DNA from: Struthidea cinerea
Taxonomy: Eukaryota > Chordata > Aves > Passeriformes > Corcoracidae
Direction of reading: 5' to 3'
Assembly: GCA_013397865.1 (NCBI GenBank)
Contig: VZTI01000620.1
Span: 194,678-258,677, forward strand
DNA length: 64,000 nucleotides
In this document: one piece after another, positions 26,301 through 41,300 of the stretch
Numbering within the stretch: the stretch's first letter is position 1
Layout: every line of letters begins with the position of its first letter
Program-made: the position numbers and the translations under genes
The notes under the pieces: generated by a model
The model's input: the letters and a program-made list of their open reading frames with translations, nothing else
The model's database searches: none
Told to the model about the DNA's origin: nothing

Positions 26301-29300
26301 TCATTTATTTGCAGAACAGCGTGACAAATGGTTTTGATATGCTATCTTCCATAGGCTAAGTTAGTGATTATTCAGTAATAAAGGTGCACAAGCCTGACTT
26401 CTGGAGGGCTTGATAATGTTACCTGCAATCTGGTTTACTCTGACACCTATTTTATCATTTAAGACTTATTGTGTATGCCTTCTGCTTTAGAATATCTCAG
26501 AAGTCTCACTCATGAATTACAAAGCAATTGCTCTGGTCTCCAGCTGTATTCACCACAGTAAAAGGAAATTTACGGCAAGCCAACAGGAATACATCCTTTT
26601 CCAAGGATTCCCAGCCTCCTGGATGCTCCACCTTGTGCCTGACCATGATTCCTGCCCCAGCTGCATCTTGCCATCCCTCAGCTCTGTTGGTTTTCTGTTC
26701 AGCCTGACTGGCACATCACAGCTCTGGGACGTCACTGTGGCTCAGGAAGTCCTGTCTTTCCTCACAGCACTTCACAGCTTATCTAAGTGTGCTCTCTTCA
26801 CTTACTTATTATTAGGGGTAATGCTTTTTATTTTTCAGTCAGAACTGCACTGTTTATGAAGGAAATTCTAAATTCAGAAGTTTGATTATGGAAAATACCT
26901 ATTTAAAAATGCTGTTCAGGCACCATTTCCCTGTTTCTTACCTGTAGCTCAGTTAGGTTCTGATATCCTCATTCAAAGCTACAAGCTTTTTCAAAGAAAC
27001 AAGCATGATTATTTTCCTTACTGCCTTTTTATAATATTTGTAGATCATTCTCTGATCTACATAAATTTCTAACATAATTTTCTGTCACTTCTGCAAAATT
27101 AAGATTCCTAGCAGCTATTTAAACAATTATCTAACTTCAATTGTTTTGATATGCAGTTGACTGAGAAGTTTTAATGATGGCTAAAGAACTTTAACTGCTT
27201 CAGCAAAGCAATTAAGCTTTCCCGCCATTAATAAAATCCACTGTAAGTATTCATGAATATTAAAATTTCAATGAATCCACACCATATCCCATGAAGTACC
27301 TGATTTGTGTGCATAAATATAAACTAGACAACATTATTTCAATTATATATGTACATTCAGTTAATAAAATGTACACACTAAGTTCTGGTAGAGACTGACT
27401 GTAACATATATGTTAATGCTAATTAGCTTCTCAGCACTGGGTTCTCAGCAGGGTAACAAAACAAAATTGTACATACAATGTTTGGGTTTAATGTTTGAAA
27501 CAAATGAGAAAAAGATGATTGTAGGATCTTTCTCCATAATCCTAAACTTCCATTTTCCTTTACAACACAATTGCAATGATGAATATAAACTGAAGAACTT
27601 ACACTGCCATCTCTGCTATTTTACAGCTTAATTACCACTGTTCATTGAAACACACCAAAATTACAAATCTGCTACTCACTGTTCAAAGAATTTAATAATA
27701 AAAATATGTTAGTGTTAGGACTATGCAAAAGACATTTTAAAGCAAGAGTACTGTAGTCCTTTATTGCAGCAGCAGCAGAAGAGAGGCACTGCAAAAGAAA
27801 AGAAGCTTCTTCGTTTCTAAAAATAGCCCAAAGCCTCAGCCAATATAGTGGCTAGATAGGATGTATGCAAGAAAGGTTCTTCAGTGTTAGGTCCAACACT
27901 AATTGCATTTCACCACCTCCATTGTTATTCCCCAAATAAGAGTGATTTAATACTGCTTTTATTTAATACATCTAACTAAGTCTGTCTCCCTCAGGTCACT
28001 AATGAAAATGATTTCACCAAACACAAAAGGAAGAAATGAGTATCAGGTATTCTCAACATGTCATCAAACCTTATTTCAGGTCAGTGCTGAGAGCACAGCA
28101 GCTGAATCACACACAGCCACAGATGCTCTGACTTCCGTTAGAACTGCAGGAATCAGAGCTTTTGTGGAGCAGAAAGGGGCAAGTCTGGAGTACACAAAAG
28201 GGCTACCAAAAAGAGCAAAGAGAACACAAGCCTCATCAAAACATTACTGAAACCACTTAATCCTGCAATTTGAATAAGAATGTCAGAAATATCTCTAACA
28301 GACTGTGATGCAGTTGCTCCAATATGTGTTTACAAGCATCAAGACTCCTTGATGTATTTTTAAATGTCCAGGAATAGATACAACAAGATGTGATCTGTTA
28401 TATACATATATGCAATATGTATAAATGACTGACTTCCTGCAGCCACACACAGTACCAGAGGTGCAGATGTAAAGAGCTGTCTGCCTAGATCATAACCAGA
28501 GACTGAGGTGTGAGTAGATGTAGCTTAAAATCCAATTAGACCAAGGCCATCTGTACTGATAAATTCCTAGAAGGAAATTCTGGATTACTGCCTGAGTTCT
28601 TAAAAAGCTATGAATAACCTTTGATCGTGGTGTTTGTCCAATTCCAGAGAGATTTATGGTTAAATCTCTTTGTTAGGGATGAAAGCTAAGCCAAGGACAA
28701 GGATAGCTAGTCCCTTTATATGAGCCATGTCAAAAGCAGGAGTTCAGCTCCAGAACTTCATCAGAAGTTTCTGAGCTCTGTAGCTGTGTCATATAGCATT
28801 TTGTAAATACAAAAGAGCACAGAATATATTCAGTCAGCTATCTTCTTTTTCAAATGGAAGAGTGATAAGCATCATTGCTATTTATGTAAAGAGATTAAAT
28901 TAATCAAACATCTAATACAGTAAAAGAAAATGAGTAGGAGGGATTGAAGGACCTTGTTTTTCCAGGATTTGAATTTCTTATTCACTGTTGTACAAGTTGT
29001 CACTTACAGAGATAAAACACTATAGCAATTTTCCATGTATCTTTTTATCAACTTTGTTTTGACCACCTTTTTTCTTAAATCAATATTTCTGTTTCACTTC
29101 TAATATAGTAGCCTGAAAACACCAGCACGCAGTGAATAGACCTGAAGTACAAACCATGATTTATAGAGAATGTGGGGTGTTTGCTCCTGCTGTGTGTTTT
29201 CAACAGATTCCTTCTAAAGAATAACTTGAAAATTAGTTTCTAAGAGATTTTTACTGCTGAAGAAATACATGTCTTCAAATGTTTCCTGTCCTTCAGACTT

Positions 29301-32300
29301 ACACAGGCTACTTGGTTGCAAATAATTTTTGTTTATTTTGCATCTTGCTTCAAAAGAGCTATTCCTGGCCTTTGTGCTCTGAAATTCTATCTTCTACAGT
29401 TTGGCACCTGCCTTCTAGAGCCTTTGATCCTGTAAGAAGTATAATACAATTAAAATCAGTAACCTGGGCTTCACATCTTCAATTAATTTCATATTCTCCA
29501 CCAGTTATTAAGAGGATTATTTTGATTCTCTGTGAAAGCCATGTTGTCTATAGAGTTGGGGCAAACTTACCAAGGTAAGTATCTGCCTCTGGTGCTGACA
29601 GCAAAAGGATAAAGTAGAAATTAAAATACAGTATAATACAGTGTAAAATACAGTATGTTTCTCCAGCTTGTCATGAGTCAATTCTCAAAATTTAGTTTTA
29701 CTCTTGTCCATTGTGAGGAGTAGCGAAACAATCACAGCACATGCGCTGGTGTGCTCCAGCGCTGCTTTTTGGCGCAGGATTTCTCCTCCTGGCGGCACTC
29801 CTGGAGGTGTATTTGTGCATTGCTCTGGGGAAGGCTTACCTCGATGACCAGGGTTGCTGTGTGCTTCTTGCCATACATCCTTGGCTTGTATCCCACTGTT
29901 ATATGGGTGCCCACAGTGCCTTCTGGGAGAAGTTCTCCAGCTTGTGGCATCACAAGGAAATCGGGATCACTGCCCGCCAGGAAGCGGGCAGTGAATGGCT
30001 CTGGGTCCCTGTGGAAAAGCACAGGAGATTGTTGTGCCTTTTACAGTATCTTAACAGAATTTCTTTGCAATCCAACATTTAGGCCACCATGTGGCATAAC
30101 TCAGGAAACATGGCATGGAACGAATATGGAATATTAACAGCATTCTTACAGAATAATTATTCTGTAGTAATTGTTTATCCATACACAGGGACCTGCATAC
30201 TGGGATTCAATTTCAAACATATTTACAAGCTAATATAAATATTATATTAACTATGGAGTAATGAAAGCATTTGCCACTAGAAAAAAAATGAATTATTTGA
30301 CTTGTAAAGATATAATAATAGTGATAGATGTAAATTCCCTATCAGAGTGAAAATCCACTTTTCCTATTAAAGCACTCCCCTTTCCAATAATCAAATAAAA
30401 CTGACAAGCTACCCATTTTATTAAGGTTTATGACTAGAACTGAATTTGCATTCTGGCAGGGTTACTAGACTAGGAGGGAGTTCTGAAAGCCTTGAAATGA
30501 AGAAATGAAAAATAATAATTTTTTATTACTGTTTTCACATTTTTCATATCCCATAAACTGAACATTTTAAGATTTTGCATTAGGTTCCTCTATTGATATT
30601 ATTGTATATCTCTTATTTCAAAGAATTTCTGTCACAGGTACTGCAGATCTTGTCTAATGCCTTGTTGCACAGCAGTGCTGTTGGACCCAAAGAAAATCCC
30701 TAGTCCTGGTCAAGACAGTGGCTGAGCACTATAAAACAACCTTAGGCCAATCCCAAACTAAAGCCTGTCCACCACAGCTCCTCATGGACTCCTTGCCATA
30801 AACATTCTCAGCACGAAAAGAATGTACATTTCAGTATTTTCTGGTGAGGCATTCTCCTTTTAGCCTTTATATGTGTTGCTGAAGACAACTCCATCACTCT
30901 CTGGACACAAGAATAACACAGGAAATTGAAAGTAGAAATACAGTGGGGTGGTCAAAAATTAATCCACAACACCCTGGCACCGTACAGCAGGGCAAGTATC
31001 ATGCATGCTTAGAGGGAACACATTTCAGCTGATAAAACCTGAAGAATGAAAAGCTAACAGCATCTCAAAGAAAAGCTGCTCAAATCTGTTTATTTATGGA
31101 CCGTCACACCAGAAATAACACTTTTCAAAGAAAATACCCACAAAGAAATGAAATTTAATATTTTATGGCAAGTCATATCTCTGCGGAAATGTTCCACATT
31201 TCCTGGGCAAGCGCTATCCTGTGGGTGGCACGCTGGGCCTATGTCATCTTGTTTAAAAATAGCCCTCCCTCGGAATATGTTCTTATGAAAGGTTGCACTA
31301 TATTCAAAATGCTCTCATGAAAAAAGGTCACACCGCCAGTTTATAGAAACAAACAGTGCGAGTGCAGAAAACAGAAACTGAAAAGCTTCTGTTGCCTCAA
31401 AAGAAATTAACTGATATTTAGCAGTGCTGTTGGACTTGGGTGCATCAGAAGATTTAGCCTGGCTTTTCCTTCAGGTGACAGCAAGGTGAGCAAAGCTACT
31501 GAATGTCTGAAACTACATTTCCAGTCTTGTGACATCAAATTTATGCTAACAACCTCTTTTTGTGGTGCCTAAAGCTGTGCTGCTGAGTTTATAGCCCTGG
31601 GCCATCAGCACTAATCCTGCTGGGCCTGAGTTCCCATCCATGTGCCGGATAAGCCATGAATTTTCACATCTTTACTTCCCACAAGGACTGCTCAGCTGTG
31701 AGTGCCTAGAGCACACCTACTACACACAGACACAGACAGCAGGGCACAGGATCGAAAAGAAGTGATGCTTCTAGACCGAGCAGCAGAGTAGAGCACTCAT
31801 CAAAAATGCCTGAGATAAACATTTAAACCCTCATTCTGAAAACAGAGACCTGGACACGGGTCTTCATTTCCAACATCACTGCTCTACAGACTGTTCAGGA
31901 ACATTTTAAGGCAGCACTTTCTTTATCTCCCATGCTCAGCCTGTTTTCCAGTAAATAGTTAGGGATGGCAACTCCTAATAAGTGCTTGGTGTCCTCATAA
32001 AACATCCAAGAGCATGACTTGGACGACAGATGTGATGATGAAATGCTAAGGGAGATGAGGCAAGGACAGGCTGCATACACAGGAGACACAGGAAAATACG
32101 GATTTCATTCCCGCAGAAATTGCCTCTTAGCAGGGTGTTATGCAACAGAAGTTTGTTTCAGGGTTTTTTCCAGAAACATCAAAACAGTCAGAAAACACAA
32201 AGGAGAAAAAGCTACAATTTTTGTCCAGACAAGGGGACCAAACAGTCTAAAGTGAAACTGTCAAAAAACTCATCTATAATCACGCACACAAGATATTTAC

Positions 32301-35300
32301 CAAGTCAGAGAAAAATTACCTTACTGCATCAACCTTTTTAGATTTTAATTTTCATAAAGAAAAATGGAAAGAAAAAAAATAAAAAAGCTTTAAATAAAAT
32401 CAGCGTGCTTCTTGACAGCATTATCACAAGGTACTAGAGGCAGTTATAATTTTTTTCATGTTGAGTAAAACACATAAATGCATACAAACCTGCATGAACA
32501 CATATAATCACAGCTAAAACCTCCCTGTTCCCAAAGCCTGTCAGTTTTAAACAAAAGAGTCAGGGCATTTCCTGGATGCAAAATGCTTCTCAGAGTATCA
32601 ACTATATCCAAATAAGGAAAATAGAAATTCTGACAAATTAAATGTATAACCATAATATCATAGGCCAGTAGGGATTCTGATGAAGATGGCACAAAAACTA
32701 GCAATTAAAAAATTGCACATAATCAGAAGCAGGAACCTTTCACTGATAAATCATGCATTGTTTTAAAAATAAATCTAAATATGCCCTCTCAAGACAAAAC
32801 AAGCAGTGTTTTCATTGCTGTTCACATTAGGGAGATGAACTGGCATGCTGGGTACCTCACAAGCATAAGTGAATTGCTTTTTCTTTCTCATCTTTTATAA
32901 TAAACAGAAATCTGGACATGAAATTCCCAGAATAGCACCTGAATTTCAGACATTATCATCTTCTGTGTCTGTATATTTAGTGTATAATTAAAAACTAATA
33001 ATTATGGGGTTTTTTAATGATTAAAATTTAATTCCCCCTTTCTGATTACTCCTTCAGGTAAAACAGCTCTGGAGTCAATGTTTGGCTTGTCATTTCTCAG
33101 CCATGAAGGTCGGTTGAGAGGCAGTCTGTACTTTTCCAAGAAGGTGGCAGATACTAACTTACTTTATAAAGCTTAATGATGTGTAGAGTTTTGAAAAAAC
33201 AGATGAACCAAGCACAAATGAATTAGAAAATATAAGGACAGAGGCCTTGTAAACCAAAGAAAGTAAATATGTTTTCCCATCTGTCTTTCCTTAACTCCTC
33301 TCATAATGGTTTGATACTGCCATCAGACAACATGAACTCTGTCCTTACTCAAATAATCAACAAGAGTAAATATTAATTTGAATTTAAATAATAATTGGAC
33401 AATCAAATCACGGCAACCTGGAAAAGAGGAAACTGAGCTGGTCTTTAATGGGCATATTTATAACTACTCCTCTAATCTTGTCCTTAAATAGAAGTCTATG
33501 CTTATCAATGTTCTCACGCTAGAGAATTTTCAAATTATTAAACTAAAAAATAATAGCATCTTCAATTAAAGAAAAACTTAAAATTTATATTCCTGTAGAG
33601 ATCACACATCAAAACTTATAAAATACTCATCAAAACTGAAAATATAAGCCTTTATTAAATTAAGGCTAAAATAGGTTTAATGTTTCTCTTCCCAAAACTA
33701 CTGAAGCAGTAAATTATTCCTGTAGAAATGGAGTCCTTTACAGAACCCAGCATTCTGAAAAGCCATGCATAAAAAGAAACAGCCCATAGTCCTTTTGATC
33801 AAATGCTTGGGTATTTTTTGCTAATAAAAGAAGAATAACAAAGTGTCTTAACCTGTAAAGTATGTGACTGCTTCAGGAAATAAGGAATATGAAAATGTTG
33901 CAGTGTGGTTCAACCAACAGTTAATCATAACTAAACTTGTTTCTTGAAATTTGTAGTTAACATCTCTTGGATGTCACAAGATATTTCAGTTATTACACAG
34001 TCGAGTCCTTCAAACTTATTAACTGTATGCATTTGTCAAATTCTATAGAATTATTAGTGATGCTTGGTATGATTTAGGTAATTTCTTATCAATCAAAAGA
34101 AGCTACAATGGAAAACTAAATTAGGAACTCATTATTATTTATCAAAATTGTTTATCTTTTATACCCAAACCAACTCTGGTTTAATTGACCACTCTAAACC
34201 CTGAACTCTGGACATCAGAAAAGATATAAACTCCAAGTATCACTTCTGCGGCTTTGGAAAGGCTGCTTTGGAATTAAAGGACTTTCAAAAAATATGAGCA
34301 AACACTGCATTACAAATGCCTGTCACGGAATGCTTTACCAACCTCAAGATGACTTTTGGTTGTGTACATGTTGTAAAACCAAAGCAGGAATTAGAGGTTC
34401 TATCTTCACAAGATGATTTCTGTCTCATTCCTGTTCTACAGGGCTGCTGTATTTGCAGAGTGACTGAGGACTGGATACAGCTCCTGGCTAAATGTATGAC
34501 ATGTCAAGTATTCTATTATTAGGAAGGATGATCATAACTTTTTGAAAGGTCAGCTGAATGTTTACATTATCGATATTTTCCACTAGTCTCCATTCAAACT
34601 TCAAAAAATGGAGCCCAGTCAACATTTGTGCTTTGCAGCTGCCGCTATGTGGGAAGTGCTAAGATAAAGTATTTTAATTACATCTTTAGATTAGTGGTAG
34701 AATTTTGCAGAACTGATAACAAAGAGCTTGGCAGAGGAATCCAGGCCTGTAACATGCACAGCAACATGTGAGAGAGTGTAGGAGAGGGTGCATGAGCTGA
34801 GAACTTACCAGACGCATTTTCTTGCAGCATACTTAATTCTGGTTCATGGCAGTTATAATGAAATACAGCAGTAATTAGTGTAAAACAGCAATGGCTCTGA
34901 AAATTGTAATTGTAAACATTTTTTTGGTTTTCCCTTCAAAATTAGGGAGGGCACAGAAACAAAATGGGTTGCCCACTAATTCTTCAGAATTAAAATTAAT
35001 TTTGTGTGACCAAGGAATGTTTTTAATTGAACATTTAGTCTATGCATTAGGAAATGTGCATAGAAGAAATAAGGAAAATCTCCAATGAAAACTAGGTTAA
35101 GACAACTCAATCTGCGTATGCAGTCATTTTAAAGCCTAATTTCATCTTTATTCTCATCTCCCCTGCCCACCAGTTTGGGTTTTTTCCCTCTTTATTCTAG
35201 CCGTGTTTCCATAATCAGGTGGAGCCTTGGATTTTGCAGATGCCCCTCTGTGGAGATCACATCAACACCAGGCTGTTTGCTCTTGTGACAGCAGGTGCTA

Positions 35301-38300
35301 CGTTTTTCTGAGGTGCAGTTCGAGTTCATCCAAGAAGTTTCCTTAATGTAACAAATATCCTGCTTGTGAAAAAAACACAGGACTGGAGTGACAGGGCAGG
35401 GTGGCAGGATGGAAAAAATTCTACTGTCTGTGGGACGCCATACATGATTGAAACAATCACTAACAGGTACATGGAAAGACAGAACTAAATTGGTGAAAGG
35501 AAACTGTGTACGAGAAAGAAGCAGATAGAACAAATAGGAGAGAATTATCCCCCAGCTTGACTAAACCTTCAAATGGAGTGTAGTTTACAAAAAATTTGCA
35601 AGTGAAGATAGTGTTCTCAAATATCTATCTATCCCACACATTTCATGTTGGCTACTGAAGTATTTGCCCTGGAAAACATGAGGTAACATCCTGCTTTATC
35701 TGGACATCAGTATTCTAATGTGAATAAATAAATCTAACCATCAAAATACCTCTGTACAGGAAGATAAAGCACTAAACAAGCTCCAAAACCCACTTCTGTA
35801 TTAATACAAATGTCCTGATCCCAAATTGAATTGATTAAAAATACATTAAGTTTTCTTCAGTAAGCCAGATTTGAAAGGGCTAGTTTTCTTAAGCAAAGTA
35901 TCACTTTGAGAACTTTTATTTTATGTTTCAATTACAGATTTAAACATAAAATAATAGACCAATAATTTAAGATGGATATGAAATAAAATTCTGTAAGTTT
36001 AATTTCCAAGGATAATATTCTATCCTTTTTGGTTAATGCTGCTGTCATGCTGTAAACCATTGGCATTCAATAATGCATTTGGTATTAAAACAAGCACTGA
36101 CATTATCTCAAACATTAGAGGTCTGCACTAAAACAAATTACCCCAGTGGAAACGCTGCCAACAATTTCAGATGGTGTTGAATTAAACCTACATTTATGAT
36201 AAAACCCAAAAAAGGTCATCCATGAATGTTAAGAAGTGGTAGATTTTTCTTATATAGGAATTGAAATCTGCTGATTTGACTCTAATCAAGCTTAATGCCA
36301 ATACAAGAAACCCTTCAACAACATGTCCCTTTGGAATTTTTAAAGCTGAAAGTAAAATAGCAGTCTATTCCTACATCCCAACTGAGGTAGGTGCATATAG
36401 TTTTAAAACATACATTTGTTTTCTTCATGGAATAAAACTGTTCAGCTCCATTCTCAGTATATTTCATTGTTTGCTGGAGCAGATATTGGGCTATTTCTGA
36501 TTGGGTCATGTGTGTGTCAACTTTAAATGTATTAAAAGGGTGCATTACATATTATCATGAACTGCTGGAGCTTGCATTATTGCAGATCATTGTGAACAGT
36601 GTAGCAATGACCTCCCATTTGTAACTGGTCATCCTTCCTGAAGCACCTACACCAAAATCATCAATTCAGTCTGGGCTATTCTGTATACACTGAGGATTTT
36701 GGGGGAGGAGGGCATGCGGAATTAAAGGAAGGCCACATTTGAGTTGCACTAGCTGTAGAGAAAAAGAAAGCAAAACCCATTGATCTCATAGGTTTGCTGT
36801 CGATCACTGAAGACCCTCATTCAATGTGGTGTATATATATATATATATAATATATATATACATGAATCCTAGCCTGTTCTTAATAAGATCCTGAGCCTTT
36901 TTTAGGGCCTGTGGTTCTCAAATACTATTTGCTGCATCACCATGTGCCCTGCTAGCTTAAAAAGATGCACAGGTGTTCCCAGTGATGATGTGCCACCCCT
37001 CTGTCCTGGCAGCTGCAGGAGAAAAAGACACATCTGCAGCATCCCTCCCCAGCAGGTTACTCAGAAATGCACCTGTTTCCCCCACAGTTACTCTCAAAGC
37101 AGCAGTGCCATGAGCTACTGCCCTGCATAAGAAGACAGAAAGCATCTACGTGAAAGGAGAAAAAATAATCACCTCTCTTAAAGTAGCAGAACTGATTCTC
37201 TATGGATTGTGCTGCTGATTGCTTACTTGAGAAAACTCCAAAGGGTTGATCATTTTTTTTCAGGGAGGATCTATAGGATGATTATATCCTATTCAAAATT
37301 TTAAACCATGTTTTAATATTTCATTGTTTTATTTTTAATCTAAATAATTTTGAGTTATTCAAGCATTAAATTACACCTGTAATATATGTTTTTCTTATGT
37401 AAATGCTTTTAATCTGCAGGTCCACTATTCAGTGTGTTGGTTGGCTGAGTGTTCTGTTTCTGTACAAAACCTCCACCCCCAAAATCGCCGAAGCAAATCA
37501 CAGGTAAGACAAAGCAATATTTAACTTACAGAGCACTTCACAGAACCACAGAATGGGTCAGGCTGGAAGGGCTCACCACGGGTCATCAGGTCCAGCCTCC
37601 TTGCTCAAGCAGAGCCGTCCCAGAGCACATGGCACAGGATTGTGTCCAGATAGTTCTTGGATATCTCCCCTGAGGGAGACTCCACACGCTCTCTGGACAA
37701 TCTGTCCCAGTGTTTGGTCATTAAACAGGAAAGAAATTCTTCCTCGTGTTCAGGTGGAACTTCCTGGCCATCAGTTTCTGTCCTTTCCTCCTGTTCCATT
37801 GCTGGGCACCATGGAGCAGGGCCTGGTCCATCCTCTGCCCCCTCCCTGCAGACACTGACAGACAGGGATGAGGTGCCCTCTCAGCTGCCTCTTCTCGAGG
37901 CTCTCTTTCCTCAGAGAGATGTTCCAGTCCCTTCATCATCTTTGTCATCCTGCCCTGGACCTGCTCCAGAAGCTCCATGTCTCTCCTGTACTGAGGGGCC
38001 CAGAACTGGACACAGCACTCCAGGTGATCCTCGCCAGGGCTGAGCAGAGGGGCAGGATCCCCTCCCTGACCTGCTGGCAGTGCTTTTCCTAAGGCACCCT
38101 AATGAGTGGAGTTGCTGGTACTGTTTATAACATGGAGCTTTTTTGGTACATGCAAACATTACATTTTGCATTTGAAATGTATGGAGGGAACACTTGCTAT
38201 ATAAAATAAAGTTGGAATTTGTTTAAGGGCAAAAGGGAATCTGTCTTCCATCACGGCTCTTCCTTTATATAACTATAATGACTCAGGTTTTATAATGCCT

Positions 38301-41300
38301 TTCTGGAGAACATCAGGTATCTTCACTACTATCAAACACCTACCAGGAGATTACAGTATTGCCAGAGCAGTTGCTTCACTTTTGTTTCTGAAACAGCCAT
38401 TCTATTGAAGCTGTTAACTTGAACACTGTGATAGAAGCCTTTGTCAGAGTCCTCAATAATTATCATTCCTGACAGACATCTAAAACCCGGAACAACTGTC
38501 CATCTTAGAGACACAGCTTTTGGAAATAAGCTTTCAAAAAAAAAAAAAAATCAGCTGGAACCAAATACACTTCCTGATGGGGATGAAACAAAAGGATGTA
38601 TCTACAATGAAAGTGTCAATCTGTGTATCTGGCATGCTTTCTAGATATATCGTTAATTTAAAAGAAAATAAAAGAAACTTTAAAATTTCCATAAGGTAAA
38701 TATATTTTAAGCATAACGATTCTTTCAGATTCACTGTTCACTATTTTAAAACTTGTCTATCATTACCACACAATTTATTCCTTGACTTCCTGCTGTATAC
38801 AAATGACACTGAGTTTGCTATAACATTGTGAAAATCTGAGAAAATAATTGAAATGTGTAAAAAATATATAAATGGAGATTTCTGCAGGACTTTTACAAAA
38901 GGAGAGTAACAAAATACAGAAGAATTACACCATTATTTTAACTAGTGGAAGTAGAGATGAATTCATAGCATGCTTACATAATACAACAGGAGCACTTCAG
39001 AAAGAATGGCACATTTAAAATTTTTTAAAGCACAATGTGAGGGAATGTTTTTAACTTGGTGTAAGCATAAAGTACCTTGAAAAAAATCTATTAGTAAAAG
39101 CACTAAAGCTTTACTACTGAGCCTTTAATATCACAAAACACCTTCCTTAAGATTGAATTTTAACATACACCCAAGCCTTTTAGGGCAAAAAAAGTTATAA
39201 TATAAACAGCTGGATCTATTCCACAGATTATCTCATAAGCCAAAGCCTAAATGTAGAATGCTTCTGTTTTCTACAACAAAGCTTCAAAATCACATTTGTT
39301 ACTTAAACAATGCAGCTTTTGAAAATAATGATGAAATAGCTGCATCCCAGTTATGCTTCTGTTGCCCAAATTTATTCTAAACAATGTGTTTGAGTAGGAG
39401 TCATACCCTCAGAAAACTGCATAAATTCTTGAATGTAAGTGTTTTTACCTTGTCTGGCTTGTGAGCTTAAAGCCAACTATGGATTCCTTATTCAGGCCAA
39501 CAGCTACAATGTTGATCACATCATCCACTTCTGGCTCCGTGGCAATGAACAGCAGTGGGAACTTCCAGAGGCCTCCTGCAGTGCACTGAACTACGAGAGT
39601 TGCCTTATTCCTTAAAATTTCAGATAAAAACACTCAATGCATAGAAAAACATTATAAAACATAAACTGATTAATGTACAAAATAATCCTCGGGTGTGTAG
39701 GAGTAAACTACAGTAAAATGAAAATACAAATGGGTTTAAATTGGAATACATTCTTAATTTTGCATGGCATAGTACATGTCAGGTAAAATTGACTGGAATG
39801 TAGATTAAATAGCAAAGTACAAGAAAGAACATAATATGAAAGCAACATTCCTGGCACAGGCATGAGATTTTATTCTTCTGCTTACTCTATTCTGAGTGAA
39901 GAAAAAAAAATTAACTGGATTTATTTTACTCATTATACTGTATTTACTATGGTGTTAGAGGAGCATTTGGTCCAGAACATATTAGCAGTTCATATTAGGA
40001 TCAAATAGATCTGACAAAGGTCTATGTACTTTGATGCCTTCGAACTGTCTAAGAGAGTTGGTGCTGTAGATTCTGAAGATAACAAAACAAATTAATTGCA
40101 GTCATTGAGTCCTGTGCACAAAGTCTCAAGTACACAAAGATTAAAAAATCCAAACCAACTAAAAAATAATAAAATAAACAGGAAAATGTAGAAATGAAAA
40201 GGCTTTCTAAATTCACCTCCCTCTGACACAATGCTACTGCATTGCGGGGGGTGGATTATTCTTCCTAAAGGTTTGCTCTTTATTTCATTAACCTTCTGGA
40301 CTATTGCAAGTAAAGAGTAACCTCCTGCCTCCTAAAGATAACTTTTTTCATGCAATCCATGATACTCAGCAGTGACTGCTCCCTAACACTCCTAGTAACG
40401 TTGGGACTCTGGATTTACTTTGTGCCTGAGGTCACTAAAGCTTCTTTCCAACCTCCTCCTGACACACATTTGACTGTACCCAAAGGAAGGTGCAACTTTC
40501 CTCTCTCCAAAAGGATCTCCCTTCCATGGTTTTCTTTTAAAGAAAGGAGATGTTCTTACGTAAATCAAAGCACATACATCATTTCTCACATCACAGCTAT
40601 AAAAAAGGAGAACAATTTTCTGTGGACCATTGTTACTGGGGCACTAGAAACTAATTTCAAATTCAACTATCCCATCCAGTCAAAGAAAATGCACACATGT
40701 GTGTCTAGGAAAAGTCTTCCAGGACTGACAGACCATCTTGTTTGCATGTTCTTTATGAATAACGAGAACAACTAGTTTTCACTGGAAGTCTTTCAATACT
40801 CCAGTATTTAGAAGTAAAATAATGTACACACAGACTATGGAAGTAACTCAACAGAACCATCTCACTCAAAAAGAAACACTGTCAGTTTTAACACCGAAGA
40901 TATCATACTGAGAAGCAGCAAGTGAGAAAATCTAAAACAATAGGCCTCAGAGGTGAAAACAAAATGAGGAAAAGAAAGCAGGGAAATTATTATATAGGTA
41001 AGAGTGACCAGACAGGATCTTTTGATAGTAAGGAACAGGATCTTACCTCATTGGTTTGCTAGGTGCAAACACTACGTTAAAGATCAGTGTTACAATTCTG
41101 GATTCTGTATCCCATTCCTTTTCAAGCAGCTGCATACCAACCAAAGAGTCAAGCTGAGATCTAATTTCATCTGATTGATATTGCAATTCATACAGAAACT
41201 CCAGTGCTGCAGAGGAACCTAAATGATACAGGAGAAAAATATCAGCCTGTGTGCGTTGTAATTTCACACACTCGGTCGGCTCAGTGTTACAATTCTTCCA

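Larger units (their letters stand above)
30009..39448 (-). other. CFAP47 intron between exons F and G (9.4 kb)
   Basis: AT-rich. It holds one CR1 copy (37541-38092), an interrupted (TA)n stretch (36832-36861) and a run of 14 A near 38527-38540. I see no additional exon. Confidence 0.8.

Noticed and set aside
29741..30137. Two long plus-strand open frames over CFAP47 exon G
   Set aside because: They lie antisense to a well-supported exon, run past both of its splice sites, and follow from the GC-rich composition of the exon.
37449..38171. Cluster of overlapping open frames on both strands
   Set aside because: They fall inside or overlap a CR1 retrotransposon and have no independent coding support.
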